NCBI GenBank assembly: GCA_023400405.1
Contig: JAEXFD010000057.1
Location: forward strand, 1 to 64,000
From: Pseudomonadota bacterium
GTDB lineage: Bacteria > Pseudomonadota > Alphaproteobacteria > Sphingomonadales > Sphingomonadaceae
Direction: 5' to 3'
Length of the DNA: 64,000 nucleotides
Made by a program: the position numbers and the translations under genes. The notes beneath the pieces were generated by a model. The model was given only the letters and a program-made list of their open reading frames with translations, searched no databases and was not told where the DNA came from. Positions 1 through 7,425 of this stretch are shown one piece after another; the first letter of the stretch is position 1; each line of letters opens with the position of its first letter.

Positions 1-159
1 CCTCCTGCACCGCCTGCCCCGCCGGCCCCGCCGCCGGCCGACGCCGCGGCAGCGCCGACCGCGACAGCCGCTGCTGCGCCGATGCCGTCGGATCCCGCGA
101 GCTATCCGCCCTGCTCGCGCAAGATCAAGGATCACTGCCGCCAGCGCGGCGGGCGGTGA
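1..159 (+). CDS. C-terminal end of a Pro/Ala-rich hypothetical protein (partial)
   Basis: Frame 1 is open from the window edge to a TGA at 157-159, so only the last 52 residues are visible. The segment is a proline/alanine-rich stretch followed by a short basic tail with two cysteines (PCSRKIKDHCRQRGGR). Pro/Ala-rich linkers ending in a small Cys-containing tail are common in exported or envelope-associated sphingomonad proteins, but no family can be assigned from this fragment. The hairpin at 221-245 is its likely terminator. The start and function lie outside the window. Confidence 0.6.
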   Translation, partial: PPAPPAPPAPPPADAAAAPTATAAAAPMPSDPASYPPCSRKIKDHCRQRGGR

Positions 160-220
160 TCGCTCGAAGCCGCTAGGCGCTCTCGCCTGACGGTTTCCCT
201 CACCGCAATTGCGGCCTAGA

Positions 221-250
221 CCCTCCCGAACCAGTTTCGGGAGGGTTTTC
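221..250 (+). terminator. Hairpin plus T-run that also contains the next gene's Shine-Dalgarno
   Basis: A perfect 10-bp stem (ccctcccgaa / ttcgggaggg) with a 5-base loop is followed by TTTT, the form of an intrinsic terminator for the upstream partial gene. The 3' arm carries GGGAGGG 7 bases before the ATG at 253, the only plausible ribosome-binding site for that gene. Folding would hide this site. Confidence 0.7.
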
Positions 251-252
251 GC

Positions 253-1158
253 ATGAGCATCGACTTCACCGGCCGCGTCGCCATCGTCACCGGGGCCGGC
301 GGCGGCATCGGCCGAGCCTATGCGCTGGCGCTGGCGGCACGCGGCGCCAAGGTTGTGGTCAACGATCTCGGCGGCGCGCGCGACGGCACCGGCCATTCCG
401 ATGCGGCGCTCAAGGTGGTCGAGGAGATCGAGGCGGCGGGCGGGACAGCGATGTCGAACGGCGGCAGCGTCACCGATTACGATCACATGGCCGCGATGGT
501 CGAGGCGGCCAAGGCGAAATGGGGCCGGATCGACATCCTGATCAACAATGCCGGCGTGCTGCGCGACAAGAGCTTCGCCAAGATGGAGCCGGCCGATTTC
601 GAATTCGTCGTCGATGTCCACCTGATCGGATCGGCCAATTGCACCAAGGCGGTGTGGGAAACGATGCGCGAGCAGAATTACGGCCGCATCCTGATGACCG
701 CCTCCTCGACCGGACTGTTCGGCAATTTCGGCCAGGCGAATTACGGCGCCGCCAAGCTCGGCCTGGCCGGGCTCGCCAAGACGCTGCACCTCGAAGGCGC
801 CAAATATGGCATCAAGGTCAACACCATCGCCCCCGTCGCCGGCACGCGGATGACCGAGGACGTGTTCCCCGAGGCGGCGTTCCAGGCGTTCGCGCCCGAG
901 AATGTCGCCCCCGCGGCGCTGTTCCTCGTTTCGGACGAGGCGCCGAGCAACATGATCCTCGGCGCGGGCGGAGGCATCGTCCAGGCGAGCTACGTCACCC
1001 TCACCCGCGGCGCCAGGCTCGCCGAGCTCACGCCGGAAAGCGTCGCGGCGCAATGGGCCGAGATCACCGATCGCGCCGGCGAGATCGTGCCGCAGTCCGG
1101 CGCCGAGCAGACCATGGCGATCCTTTCCCAGCTCCAGCAGGCCTCCGCATCGTCATAG
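253..1158 (+). CDS. SDR-family NAD(P)-dependent oxidoreductase (3-hydroxyacyl-CoA dehydrogenase-like)
   Basis: A 301-residue classical short-chain dehydrogenase. The Rossmann motif TGAGGGIG is at residues 13-20, NNAG at 98-101, and the catalytic residues are Ser151, Tyr164 and Lys168 (YGAAK). The loop VNDLGGARDGTG after beta-2 and the extended C-terminal segment resemble the (3R)-hydroxyacyl-CoA dehydrogenase part of multifunctional beta-oxidation enzymes. A fatty-acid or steroid side-chain oxidation role is therefore likely, though the substrate is inferred. It stands alone; the next gene starts 55 bases downstream. Its ribosome-binding site lies in the hairpin at 221-245. Confidence 0.85.
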   Translation: MSIDFTGRVAIVTGAGGGIGRAYALALAARGAKVVVNDLGGARDGTGHSDAALKVVEEIEAAGGTAMSNGGSVTDYDHMAAMVEAAKAKWGRIDILINNAGVLRDKSFAKMEPADFEFVVDVHLIGSANCTKAVWETMREQNYGRILMTASSTGLFGNFGQANYGAAKLGLAGLAKTLHLEGAKYGIKVNTIAPVAGTRMTEDVFPEAAFQAFAPENVAPAALFLVSDEAPSNMILGAGGGIVQASYVTLTRGARLAELTPESVAAQWAEITDRAGEIVPQSGAEQTMAILSQLQQASASS

Positions 1159-1179
1159 TGTATTGTTACACTGATACAC
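1157..1179. promoter_or_regulatory. Nested inverted repeats, possible operator
   Basis: Two overlapping dyads lie between the SDR stop and the membrane-protein start: agtgta/tacact (1157-1162 and 1167-1172) and gtgtat/atacac (1158-1163 and 1174-1179). They resemble TetR- or GntR-type operators, but no cognate regulator gene is adjacent. A strong AGGAGG ribosome-binding site follows before the ATG at 1214. Confidence 0.35.
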
Positions 1180-1213
1180 TTATGGTAATCCTCGCCATAC
1201 AGGAGGATAGCCC

Positions 1214-2338
1214 ATGTACAGCGAAAGCGATCTGGCAGGTGCCGTCGAAGCGGGCGCGATCACGCCCGAGGCGGCGAGCGCGTTGCGCAACTTCGTGGCC
1301 GAACGCAGCGCCACCCCCGCGGTGGACGAAGAGCATTTCCGGCTGCTCACCGGCTTCAACGACATCTTCGTCGCGATCGCCGCGACGCTGATCCTCGTCG
1401 CGACCGGCTGGATCGGCGCCTATATCGCCGGCCATCTGGTCGAGCGGCCGGGGCTGCCACAAGGTCCCGTCGAGATCGGCGCGATGGCTTCCGCCGCCGG
1501 TTTCTCGGTCGCCGTGACGAGCTGGCTGCTCGCCGAATATTTCACGCGCCAGCGGCGCATGGCGCTGCCCAGCATCCTGCTGCTGATCGGCTTTGCCGGC
1601 GGGCTGTTCACCGGCTTTGGCGGCCTGTTCGGCGCCAACCTGCCCTGGTATGCCGAAAAGCTCGGCATCGGCCAGCAGGACGAACTGGCGCTGCGCCAGC
1701 TGAGCGGCGCCGTGATGGCGCTGGTCGGCGTGCTCACCGCCGCCGGTACCTGGTTCCACTGGCGCCGCTTCATGGTGCCGATCACGGTCGCGGTCGGCGC
1801 AGCCGCGCTGGTCGGCGTCGCGGTCGGCATGGTGATGACCGCCTTCCCTGCCTCGCAGGACTGGCTGAACCCGATCCTGCTCGTCGCCGGCCTGCTGGTC
1901 TTCGCGCTGGCCATGCGCTGGGACCTGTCGGACCGCGAGCGGCGCACCCGCCGTTCCGACGTCGCCTTCTGGCTCCACCTCACCGCCGCGCCGCTGATCG
2001 CGCATCCGGTGTTCCGAATGCTCGGCGTGCTCGACGGCGAAGTCTCGGTCGGCATCGCGGCGCTGGTGATCGCGCTGTACATCGCCTTCGCCTTCGTCGC
2101 GCTGGCGGTCGATCGGCGCGCACTGCTGGTCTCGAGCCTCGCCTATGTGCTCTGGGCAATGTACGCACTGTTCGAGCGCAGCGGCGCGGTCGAGCTGGCG
2201 GCGGCGTTCACCGCGCTGGTGATCGGATCGGCGCTGCTCACCCTCTCCGCCTTCTGGCAGCCGATGCGCCGGCTGGTGGTCGGGACGCTCGGCGATTTGG
2301 AGACGCGCCTGCCGCCGACGCGCACCGCGATTGCCTGA
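1214..2338 (+). CDS. Multi-pass membrane protein of unknown function
   Basis: A 374-residue protein with a short soluble N-terminus (about 55 residues, acidic) and then about ten hydrophobic segments, starting with a strongly hydrophobic stretch (IAATLILVATGWIGAYIAG) at roughly residues 57-75. The layout of a small N-terminal cytosolic domain followed by many helices resembles DUF2157/DUF4401-type membrane proteins, but I cannot assign the family with certainty. AGGAGG is positioned well for the chosen ATG. The gene converges on DUF2794 and the two share the terminator at 2347-2368. Confidence 0.75.
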   Translation: MYSESDLAGAVEAGAITPEAASALRNFVAERSATPAVDEEHFRLLTGFNDIFVAIAATLILVATGWIGAYIAGHLVERPGLPQGPVEIGAMASAAGFSVAVTSWLLAEYFTRQRRMALPSILLLIGFAGGLFTGFGGLFGANLPWYAEKLGIGQQDELALRQLSGAVMALVGVLTAAGTWFHWRRFMVPITVAVGAAALVGVAVGMVMTAFPASQDWLNPILLVAGLLVFALAMRWDLSDRERRTRRSDVAFWLHLTAAPLIAHPVFRMLGVLDGEVSVGIAALVIALYIAFAFVALAVDRRALLVSSLAYVLWAMYALFERSGAVELAAAFTALVIGSALLTLSAFWQPMRRLVVGTLGDLETRLPPTRTAIA

Positions 2339-2346
2339 ACCAAGTT

Positions 2347-2368
2347 CCCTCCCGCTTCGGCGGGAGGG
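2347..2368. terminator. Bidirectional terminator between convergent genes
   Basis: A perfect 9-bp stem (ccctcccgc / gcgggaggg) closed by a UUCG-type tetraloop lies between the stops of the membrane protein (+) and DUF2794 (-), followed by a short pyrimidine run. Confidence 0.75.
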
Positions 2369-2373
2369 CCTTC

Positions 2374-2712
2374 TCACTCCTCGACGAGCTTGAGCAGCCG
2401 CCGTTCGAGCGGGGCCAGCACCGGGCCGAGCTCATGCCCGCGCTTCAACACCGCACCGGCTTCGTTGAGCAGCGCCCACATGCCCTGGCGATTGCGCAGC
2501 GCCGGGCGCTTCTCGATTCGGAATTCGGGGCGCTCGGCGGTGCGGCGGAAGGCGGCGAACACGGCCGCATCCTTGTCGAACTGCATCGCATAATCGCGCC
2601 AATTCCCGGCGGCGACCATCCGGCCATAGAGATCGAGGATTCGCGTGAGTTCGAGGCGTTCGAAGCCGACCTGGCCGGCGCGCGCGAGCGGGAGGGGCGT
2701 GACGGTTCCCAT
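2374..2712 (-). CDS. DUF2794 family protein
   Basis: A 112-residue protein matching DUF2794, a short protein family found almost only in alphaproteobacteria. The conserved block ILDLYGRMVAAGNWRDYAM is followed by DAAVFAAFRR and a basic C-terminal half. Its function is unknown. Its ATG directly abuts the TAG of cysE, so the two are co-transcribed. The gene ends at a strong bidirectional terminator. Confidence 0.88.
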   Translation of the reverse strand: MGTVTPLPLARAGQVGFERLELTRILDLYGRMVAAGNWRDYAMQFDKDAAVFAAFRRTAERPEFRIEKRPALRNRQGMWALLNEAGAVLKRGHELGPVLAPLERRLLKLVEE

Positions 2713-3402
2713 CTAGGCGCTGTCGCGCTGCTCCCGTTCCTCGCGGCGTTCGGCCAGCACGGCATCGAGCCGCTTGCGCATCACCTCCAGCTCGCAGCGC
2801 ATCAGTTCGAGCTTCTGCGTCTGCGGATCGAAAATCTCGCTGCACGGCGTGCCATAGGGCACGAAATCCCGGTTCCAGGCCTTGGCCTCGACCAGCGTCG
2901 GCTTTGCCGGGATGCCGACCATCACCGCCCCTTCGGGCACGTCCTTGGTCACCACGGCATTGGCGCCGATCCGCGCGCGCTGGCCGACGGTGATCGGCCC
3001 GAGCACCTGTGCGCCCGAACCGAGGATCGCGCCGTCCAGGATCGTCGGGTGGCGCTTGCCGGCCACGCCATTGTCCGGGCTGGTGCCGCCCAGCGTGACG
3101 CATTGATAGATGGTCACGTCGTCACCGATCTCGGCGGTCTCGCCGATCACCACGAAGCCATGGTCGATGAAGAAGTTGCGGCCGATCGTCGCGCCCGGGT
3201 GGATGTCGATCGCGGTGAGCCAGCGCGACCAGTGATTGACCGCGCGCGCCAGGAAGAACAGGCGCCGGCGGAACAGCGCGTGCGCGATGCGATGATAGCC
3301 GAGCGCCCACACGCCCGGATAGAGCAGGATCTCCGCGCGGCTGCGCGGCGCGGGATCACGGGCGCGGATCGAATCGAGATACGCCGTCAGACGCTGGAAC
3401 AT
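2713..3402 (-). CDS. cysE: Serine O-acetyltransferase
   Basis: A 229-residue enzyme that acetylates L-serine with acetyl-CoA to O-acetylserine, the carbon acceptor for sulfide in cysteine synthesis. After an alpha-helical N-terminus, a left-handed parallel beta-helix of hexapeptide repeats starts near IDIHPGATIGRNFFIDHG. The family-typical VTLGGTSPDNG and KRHPTILDGAILGSGAQVLG segments follow. It is shorter than E. coli CysE, as in the EpsC/plant-like group. The charged C-terminal tail (EERREEREQRDS) is unusual and probably disordered. It is divergent from the TauE/SafE exporter, which suits a sulfur-assimilation locus. Confidence 0.9.
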   Translation of the reverse strand: MFQRLTAYLDSIRARDPAPRSRAEILLYPGVWALGYHRIAHALFRRRLFFLARAVNHWSRWLTAIDIHPGATIGRNFFIDHGFVVIGETAEIGDDVTIYQCVTLGGTSPDNGVAGKRHPTILDGAILGSGAQVLGPITVGQRARIGANAVVTKDVPEGAVMVGIPAKPTLVEAKAWNRDFVPYGTPCSEIFDPQTQKLELMRCELEVMRKRLDAVLAERREEREQRDSA

Positions 3403-3555
3403 GGCCGGTTCCCCTTTGCCGGGCTCATTTAGGGGATCGAGCGCCGGATTTCCAGAATCGCCGCGTCCGGCGCTTTGCCCGGCTAAACACTATGTATCTT
3501 GTAGGATATCGCCGGGCACGCCATCCCATGGGTCCAACGGCACGGAAAGGCGCGG

Positions 3556-4320
3556 ATGATCTTCGGAATCGACCTGTCGGCACTGCTCCCCTTCATCGCC
3601 GTGGGCTTTGCCGCGCAGATCGTCGATGGTGCGCTGGGCATGGCGTTCGGCGTGATCAATTCGACGCTGCTGGTCAGCGTGATGGGCGTCGCACCGGCCC
3701 ATGCCTCGGCCATGGTCCACACGGTCGAGACCTTCACGACCGCCGCCTCGGGTGCGAGCCACATCTTCCACCGCAACGTCAGCTGGAAGCTGTTCTTGCG
3801 GCTGGTGATCCCTGGGGTGATCGGGGGCGTGCTCGGCGCCTATGTGCTGAGCAGCATCGATGCCTCGGTCGCGCGGCCCTTCGTCATGGCTTATCTCGCC
3901 AGCATCGGTCTGTATCTGCTCTATCGCGCCTGGCGCGGCCGGGTCGAGCCGCGCGAGCCCAAGATCATCGAGCCGCTGGGCCTCGCCGGCGGTTTCCTCG
4001 ACGCGGCGGGCGGCGGCGGCTGGGGGCCGGTGGTGACGAGCAACCTGCTCGTCCAGGGCGCGAGTCCGCGCACGACGATCGGCACAGTCAACACCAGCGA
4101 ATTCTTCCTCACTGCCACCGTTTCGGCGACCTTCATCGCCACGCTCGGCTGGGCCGCCTTCACGCTGCAGACCGTCGGCATCCTGATCGGCGGCCTGATC
4201 GCCGCCCCGTTCGGCGGCGTTCTTGCCAAGCGCGTGCCGACGCGCACGCTGATGACGCTGGTCGGCGTGCTGCTTACCCTCACCAGTGCCTGGTCCATCT
4301 ACGCCGCACTGAGCAAATAG
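3556..4320 (+). CDS. TauE/SafE-family anion exporter (sulfite exporter-like)
   Basis: A 254-residue inner-membrane protein with about eight helices in two repeats. Family signatures are the glycine-rich first helix region (IVDGALGMAFGVINSTLL) and GGFLDAAGGGGWGPVVTSNL in the second half. Members export sulfite, sulfoacetate or related small anions. It is transcribed away from cysE, with about 150 bases holding both promoters between them, so a role in removing excess sulfite or other sulfur oxyanions is a reasonable inference. The substrate itself is not shown by the sequence. Confidence 0.87.
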   Translation: MIFGIDLSALLPFIAVGFAAQIVDGALGMAFGVINSTLLVSVMGVAPAHASAMVHTVETFTTAASGASHIFHRNVSWKLFLRLVIPGVIGGVLGAYVLSSIDASVARPFVMAYLASIGLYLLYRAWRGRVEPREPKIIEPLGLAGGFLDAAGGGGWGPVVTSNLLVQGASPRTTIGTVNTSEFFLTATVSATFIATLGWAAFTLQTVGILIGGLIAAPFGGVLAKRVPTRTLMTLVGVLLTLTSAWSIYAALSK

Positions 4321-4404
4321 CGCTCGGCCGGTTTTACGCCTTGCTTATGCAAAGGCCGGTATTTCCTCTCGAACCTTAACGGGCAGCGGCGCCATCTTGG
4401 CGCC

Positions 4405-4584
4405 ATGCGCTACCGTCCCAGGCCCGCCCGCCCCTCGCCGATGAACCGGCTCTGCCCTCCAGCCGAGCGCAAGCGCCGCCGCGACGCGGTGATCGACTGG
4501 CTGGGCGCGCAAAAGCCGCTCAACCTGATCCTCTATGCGGTGATCGCGATCACGCTCATCGCCCTCGCGGCGCGCCTGGGATGA
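4405..4584 (+). CDS. Small single-pass membrane protein
   Basis: A 59-residue frame with a basic N-terminus (many Arg) and one hydrophobic helix at about residues 41-57 (NLILYAVIAITLIALAA). Its stop overlaps the ATG of the next gene (ATGA), the signature of translational coupling, which is the main reason to accept it. An internal ATG at 4441 would give 47 residues and is a possible alternative start. No family recognised. Confidence 0.6.
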   Translation: MRYRPRPARPSPMNRLCPPAERKRRRDAVIDWLGAQKPLNLILYAVIAITLIALAARLG

Positions 4585-4862
4585 TCGCCCTGCTCCTGCT
4601 GCTCTTCGCAATCGGCGCCGCGGTTGGGGGCGCGGCGAGCCTGTTGCAGGGCGCCCGGACCCATGTCGCGCGGTTCAACAACGTCCTTGCCGGTATCCTT
4701 GGCGCACTGGCGGGCGGCGTGTGCCTGCCGCGCTGGCTCCCCGCCTCCGGCAGCGGCGCTTTGTTGCTCGCCATCGCCCTGCCCGTCGCCGCCATCGTCA
4801 TGGTCGCGCTGATCCGGCACCGCCTGATGCATTCTCGGTTTCGATCAATCCGCCGGGAATGA
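4581..4862 (+). CDS. Small multi-pass membrane protein
   Basis: A 93-residue hydrophobic protein with about three helices: MIALLLLLFAIGAAVGGAA, a middle Gly/Ala-rich segment, and ALLLAIALPVAAIVMVALI. The C-terminus is short and basic (RHRLMHSRFRSIRRE). It is translationally coupled to the small membrane protein upstream by a 4-base overlap, so the two probably act together. No recognised family. The ahpC promoter region follows. Confidence 0.65.
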   Translation: MIALLLLLFAIGAAVGGAASLLQGARTHVARFNNVLAGILGALAGGVCLPRWLPASGSGALLLAIALPVAAIVMVALIRHRLMHSRFRSIRRE

Positions 4863-4968
4863 GTGAATTAATCGATCACGCCGAGCGGGTCTTCCAATTT
4901 CACATTGCGGTGCAGCACCCCTACATCCCGCATTGCAACAACCACCCCCTTTCGGAGGAAAGACAAGC

Positions 4969-5532
4969 ATGGCTCTCATCGGCAGCACCATCAAGCCGTT
5001 CACGGCGCAGGCCTATAAGGAAGGCAAGTTCGTTCAGGTCACCGACGCCGAGGTGAAGGGCAAGTGGGCGGTGTTCTTCTTCTATCCGGCCGATTTCACC
5101 TTCGTCTGCCCGACCGAGCTCGAGGATCTCGCCGACATCTACCCGCAGCTCCAGAAGATGGGCGTCGAGGTCTATTCGGTGTCGACCGACACGCATTTCA
5201 GCCACAAGGCGTGGCACGACACCTCGCCCGCGATCGGCAAGATCAGCTATTACATGCTCGGCGACCAGAACCACGTCCTGTCGACCAATTTCGACGTGCT
5301 CCGTGAAGGCCAGGGCCTGGCCGATCGCGGCACCTTCGTCGTCGATCCCGAGGGCGTGATCCAGCTCGTCGAGATCACCAGCGAAGGCGTCGGCCGCAAC
5401 GCCGCCGAGCTGCTCCGCAAGATCAAGGCGGCGCAATATATCGCAGCGCACCCGGGCGAAGTCTGCCCGGCCAAGTGGGAAGAGGGCGAACAGACCCTAG
5501 CCCCGTCGCTCGACCTCGTCGGGAAGATCTGA
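4969..5532 (+). CDS. ahpC: Alkyl hydroperoxide reductase subunit C (2-Cys peroxiredoxin)
   Basis: A 187-residue AhpC-type peroxiredoxin that reduces H2O2, organic peroxides and peroxynitrite. The peroxidatic Cys47 lies in ADFTFVCPTE and the resolving Cys166 in GEVCPAKW. The start is fixed by GGAGGA 9 bases upstream and by the family N-terminus MALIGSTIKPF. It is followed by ahpF, its dedicated reductase, across a pair of strong hairpins, and by oxyR, the likely regulator of both. This is the usual peroxide defence block. Confidence 0.96.
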   Translation: MALIGSTIKPFTAQAYKEGKFVQVTDAEVKGKWAVFFFYPADFTFVCPTELEDLADIYPQLQKMGVEVYSVSTDTHFSHKAWHDTSPAIGKISYYMLGDQNHVLSTNFDVLREGQGLADRGTFVVDPEGVIQLVEITSEGVGRNAAELLRKIKAAQYIAAHPGEVCPAKWEEGEQTLAPSLDLVGKI

Positions 5533-5539
5533 TCCCCAA

Positions 5540-5611
5540 GGCGCCCGTTCAGCCCCCTTACGGGCGCCGCCAGCGGCCCGGGACGACTGCCATCCCAATC
5601 GTCCCGGGCCG
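5540..5611 (+). terminator. Two consecutive GC-rich hairpins between ahpC and ahpF
   Basis: The first stem is ggcgcccgt / acgggcgcc (5540-5548 and 5560-5568). The second is a perfect 13-bp stem, cggcccgggacga / tcgtcccgggccg (5574-5586 and 5599-5611), followed by TTT. Together they look like a partial terminator or mRNA-stabilising processing element that would let ahpC be expressed more than ahpF. Confidence 0.6.
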
Positions 5612-5642
5612 TTTCGTATCTGAATTGAGTGGAGTTTTCCCA

Positions 5643-7220
5643 ATGCTCGACGCCAATCTGACCCAGCAGCTCAAGGGCTACCTCAGCAACATCCGCGAGC
5701 CCGTGGAGTTGGTCGCCTCGCTCGGCGACGATGCAAAGTCGCGCGAGCTGGAAGAACTGCTCGACGAAATCGCCGCGCTTTCGGATAAGGTTTCGGTCGT
5801 CCGCACCGATGACGATGCCCGCAAGCCCAGCTTCCTGATCCACCGCACCGGCACCGATATCGGCGTGCGCTTCGCCGGCCTGCCGATGGGGCATGAGTTC
5901 ACCTCGCTGGTGCTCGCATTGCTCCAGGTCGGCGGCCATCCGAGCAAGGCCGCGCAGGAGCTGATCGAGCAGGTGAAGGGCCTGGAAGGCGATTTCCAGT
6001 TCGAGACCTATTTCTCGCTGACCTGCCAGAACTGCCCCGACGTGGTGCAGGCGCTCAACCTGATGGCGGTGCTCAACCCGCGCATCCGCCACACCGCGAT
6101 CGATGGCGGGCTGTTCCCGGCCGAGGTCGATGAACGCAAGATCATGGCGGTGCCCACCGTCTTCCTCAACGGCGAGCCCTTCGCCAGCGGCCGCATGGAG
6201 CTGGAGCAGATCGTCGCCAAGATCGACAGCGGCGCCGAGAAGCGCACCGCCGCGAAGATTGCCGGCAAGGATCCGTTCGAAGTGCTGGTGGTCGGCGGCG
6301 GCCCCGCGGGCGCCGCTGCGGCAATCTATGCCGCGCGCAAGGGCATCCGCACCGGCATCGCTGCCGAGCGGTTCGGCGGCCAGGTGCTCGACACGATGAG
6401 CATCGAGAACTTCATCTCGGTGAGCCACACCGAGGGCCCGAAGCTCGCCGCGCATCTGGAGCAGCACGTCAAGGATTACGACGTCGACATCATGAACCAC
6501 CAGCGTGCCGCGAAGCTGATCCCGGCCAAGCATGAGGGCGGCCTGCACGAAGTGGTGCTGGAAAATGGCGCGAGCCTGAAGGCGCGCACCGTTATCCTTT
6601 CCACCGGCGCCCGCTGGCGGACGATGGGCGTGCCCGGCGAGGAGGAATATCGCAACAAGGGCGTGACCTATTGCCCGCACTGCGACGGCCCGCTCTTCAA
6701 GGGCAAGCGCGTCGCGGTGATCGGCGGCGGCAATTCGGGCGTGGAGGCGGCGATCGACCTGGCCGGCATCGTCGCGCACGTCACGCTGATCGAATATGAC
6801 AGCCAGCTGCGCGCCGACGCAGTGCTCCAGCGCAAGCTCGGCAGCCTGCCCAACGTCAAGGTGATCACTTCGGCGCTGACCACCGAAGTGACCGGCGACG
6901 GCGAGAAGCTCACCGGCCTCAGCTACAAAGACCGCAACCACGGCACCGAGCACCAGGTCGAGCTCGAAGGCATCTTCGTCCAGATCGGCCTGGTGCCGAA
7001 CACCGAATGGCTGAAGGATACGATCGCGCTGTCGCCGCGCGGCGAGATCGAGATCGATGCGCGCGGGGAGACCAGCCAGAAGGGCATCTTCGCGGCGGGT
7101 GACTGCACCACCGTGCCGTACAAGCAGATCGTGATCGCGATGGGTGCGGGGTCCACGGCGGCGCTCTCGGCGTTCGATTACATGATCCGCCTGCCGGACG
7201 AGCTGAGCGAAGCGGCGTAA
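5643..7220 (+). CDS. ahpF: Alkyl hydroperoxide reductase subunit F (NADH:AhpC disulfide reductase)
   Basis: A 525-residue flavoprotein that passes electrons from NADH to AhpC. The N-terminal tandem thioredoxin-fold domain carries the CQNC redox pair at 128-131. The FAD-binding GGGPAGAAAA is near residue 215. The thioredoxin reductase-like domain contains the second redox centre CPHC (in YCPHCDGPLFKGK), a NAD-binding GGGNSG and a C-terminal FAD motif (FAAGDCTT). The start MLDANLTQQLK matches the family; the open frame runs further upstream but through the ahpC-ahpF hairpins. Confidence 0.96.
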   Translation: MLDANLTQQLKGYLSNIREPVELVASLGDDAKSRELEELLDEIAALSDKVSVVRTDDDARKPSFLIHRTGTDIGVRFAGLPMGHEFTSLVLALLQVGGHPSKAAQELIEQVKGLEGDFQFETYFSLTCQNCPDVVQALNLMAVLNPRIRHTAIDGGLFPAEVDERKIMAVPTVFLNGEPFASGRMELEQIVAKIDSGAEKRTAAKIAGKDPFEVLVVGGGPAGAAAAIYAARKGIRTGIAAERFGGQVLDTMSIENFISVSHTEGPKLAAHLEQHVKDYDVDIMNHQRAAKLIPAKHEGGLHEVVLENGASLKARTVILSTGARWRTMGVPGEEEYRNKGVTYCPHCDGPLFKGKRVAVIGGGNSGVEAAIDLAGIVAHVTLIEYDSQLRADAVLQRKLGSLPNVKVITSALTTEVTGDGEKLTGLSYKDRNHGTEHQVELEGIFVQIGLVPNTEWLKDTIALSPRGEIEIDARGETSQKGIFAAGDCTTVPYKQIVIAMGAGSTAALSAFDYMIRLPDELSEAA

Positions 7221-7223
7221 ATT

Positions 7224-7372
7224 TGTCCTACCCTGGAGCCTGCGGCTCCGGGGGAGGGGGACCATGCGCAGCATGGTGGAGGGGGTCTACTGGCGGTTTG
7301 TAGACCCCCTCCACCCCTGCCTTCGGCAGCGGTCCCCCTCCCCCGGACGCGCAGCGTCCAGGGGAGGATTTT
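7224..7372. repeat. Long palindromic element with side hairpins (cruciform/cloverleaf)
   Basis: The element fills the ahpF-oxyR gap. Two long stems are perfect: ccgggggagggggacc (7248-7263) with its complement at 7331-7346, and ggtggagggggtctac (7275-7290) with its complement at 7300-7315. Smaller hairpins bud from each arm: ggagcc-tgc-ggctcc, atgc-gca-gcat, ctgcc-ttc-ggcag and ggacgc-gca-gcgtcc. Such multi-hairpin intergenic palindromes are typical of REP/MITE-like dispersed elements; copy number cannot be judged here. Confidence 0.7.
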
Positions 7373-7425
7373 GCTTTATCGGACCACTCACTATATTCGC
7401 CGTTGACAATCGAAACAGGCGATCA

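Noticed and set aside
5250..7274. A 674-residue open frame on the minus strand
   Set aside because: It is antisense to ahpC and ahpF, both certain genes, and rich in His/Arg/Asp as shadow frames are.
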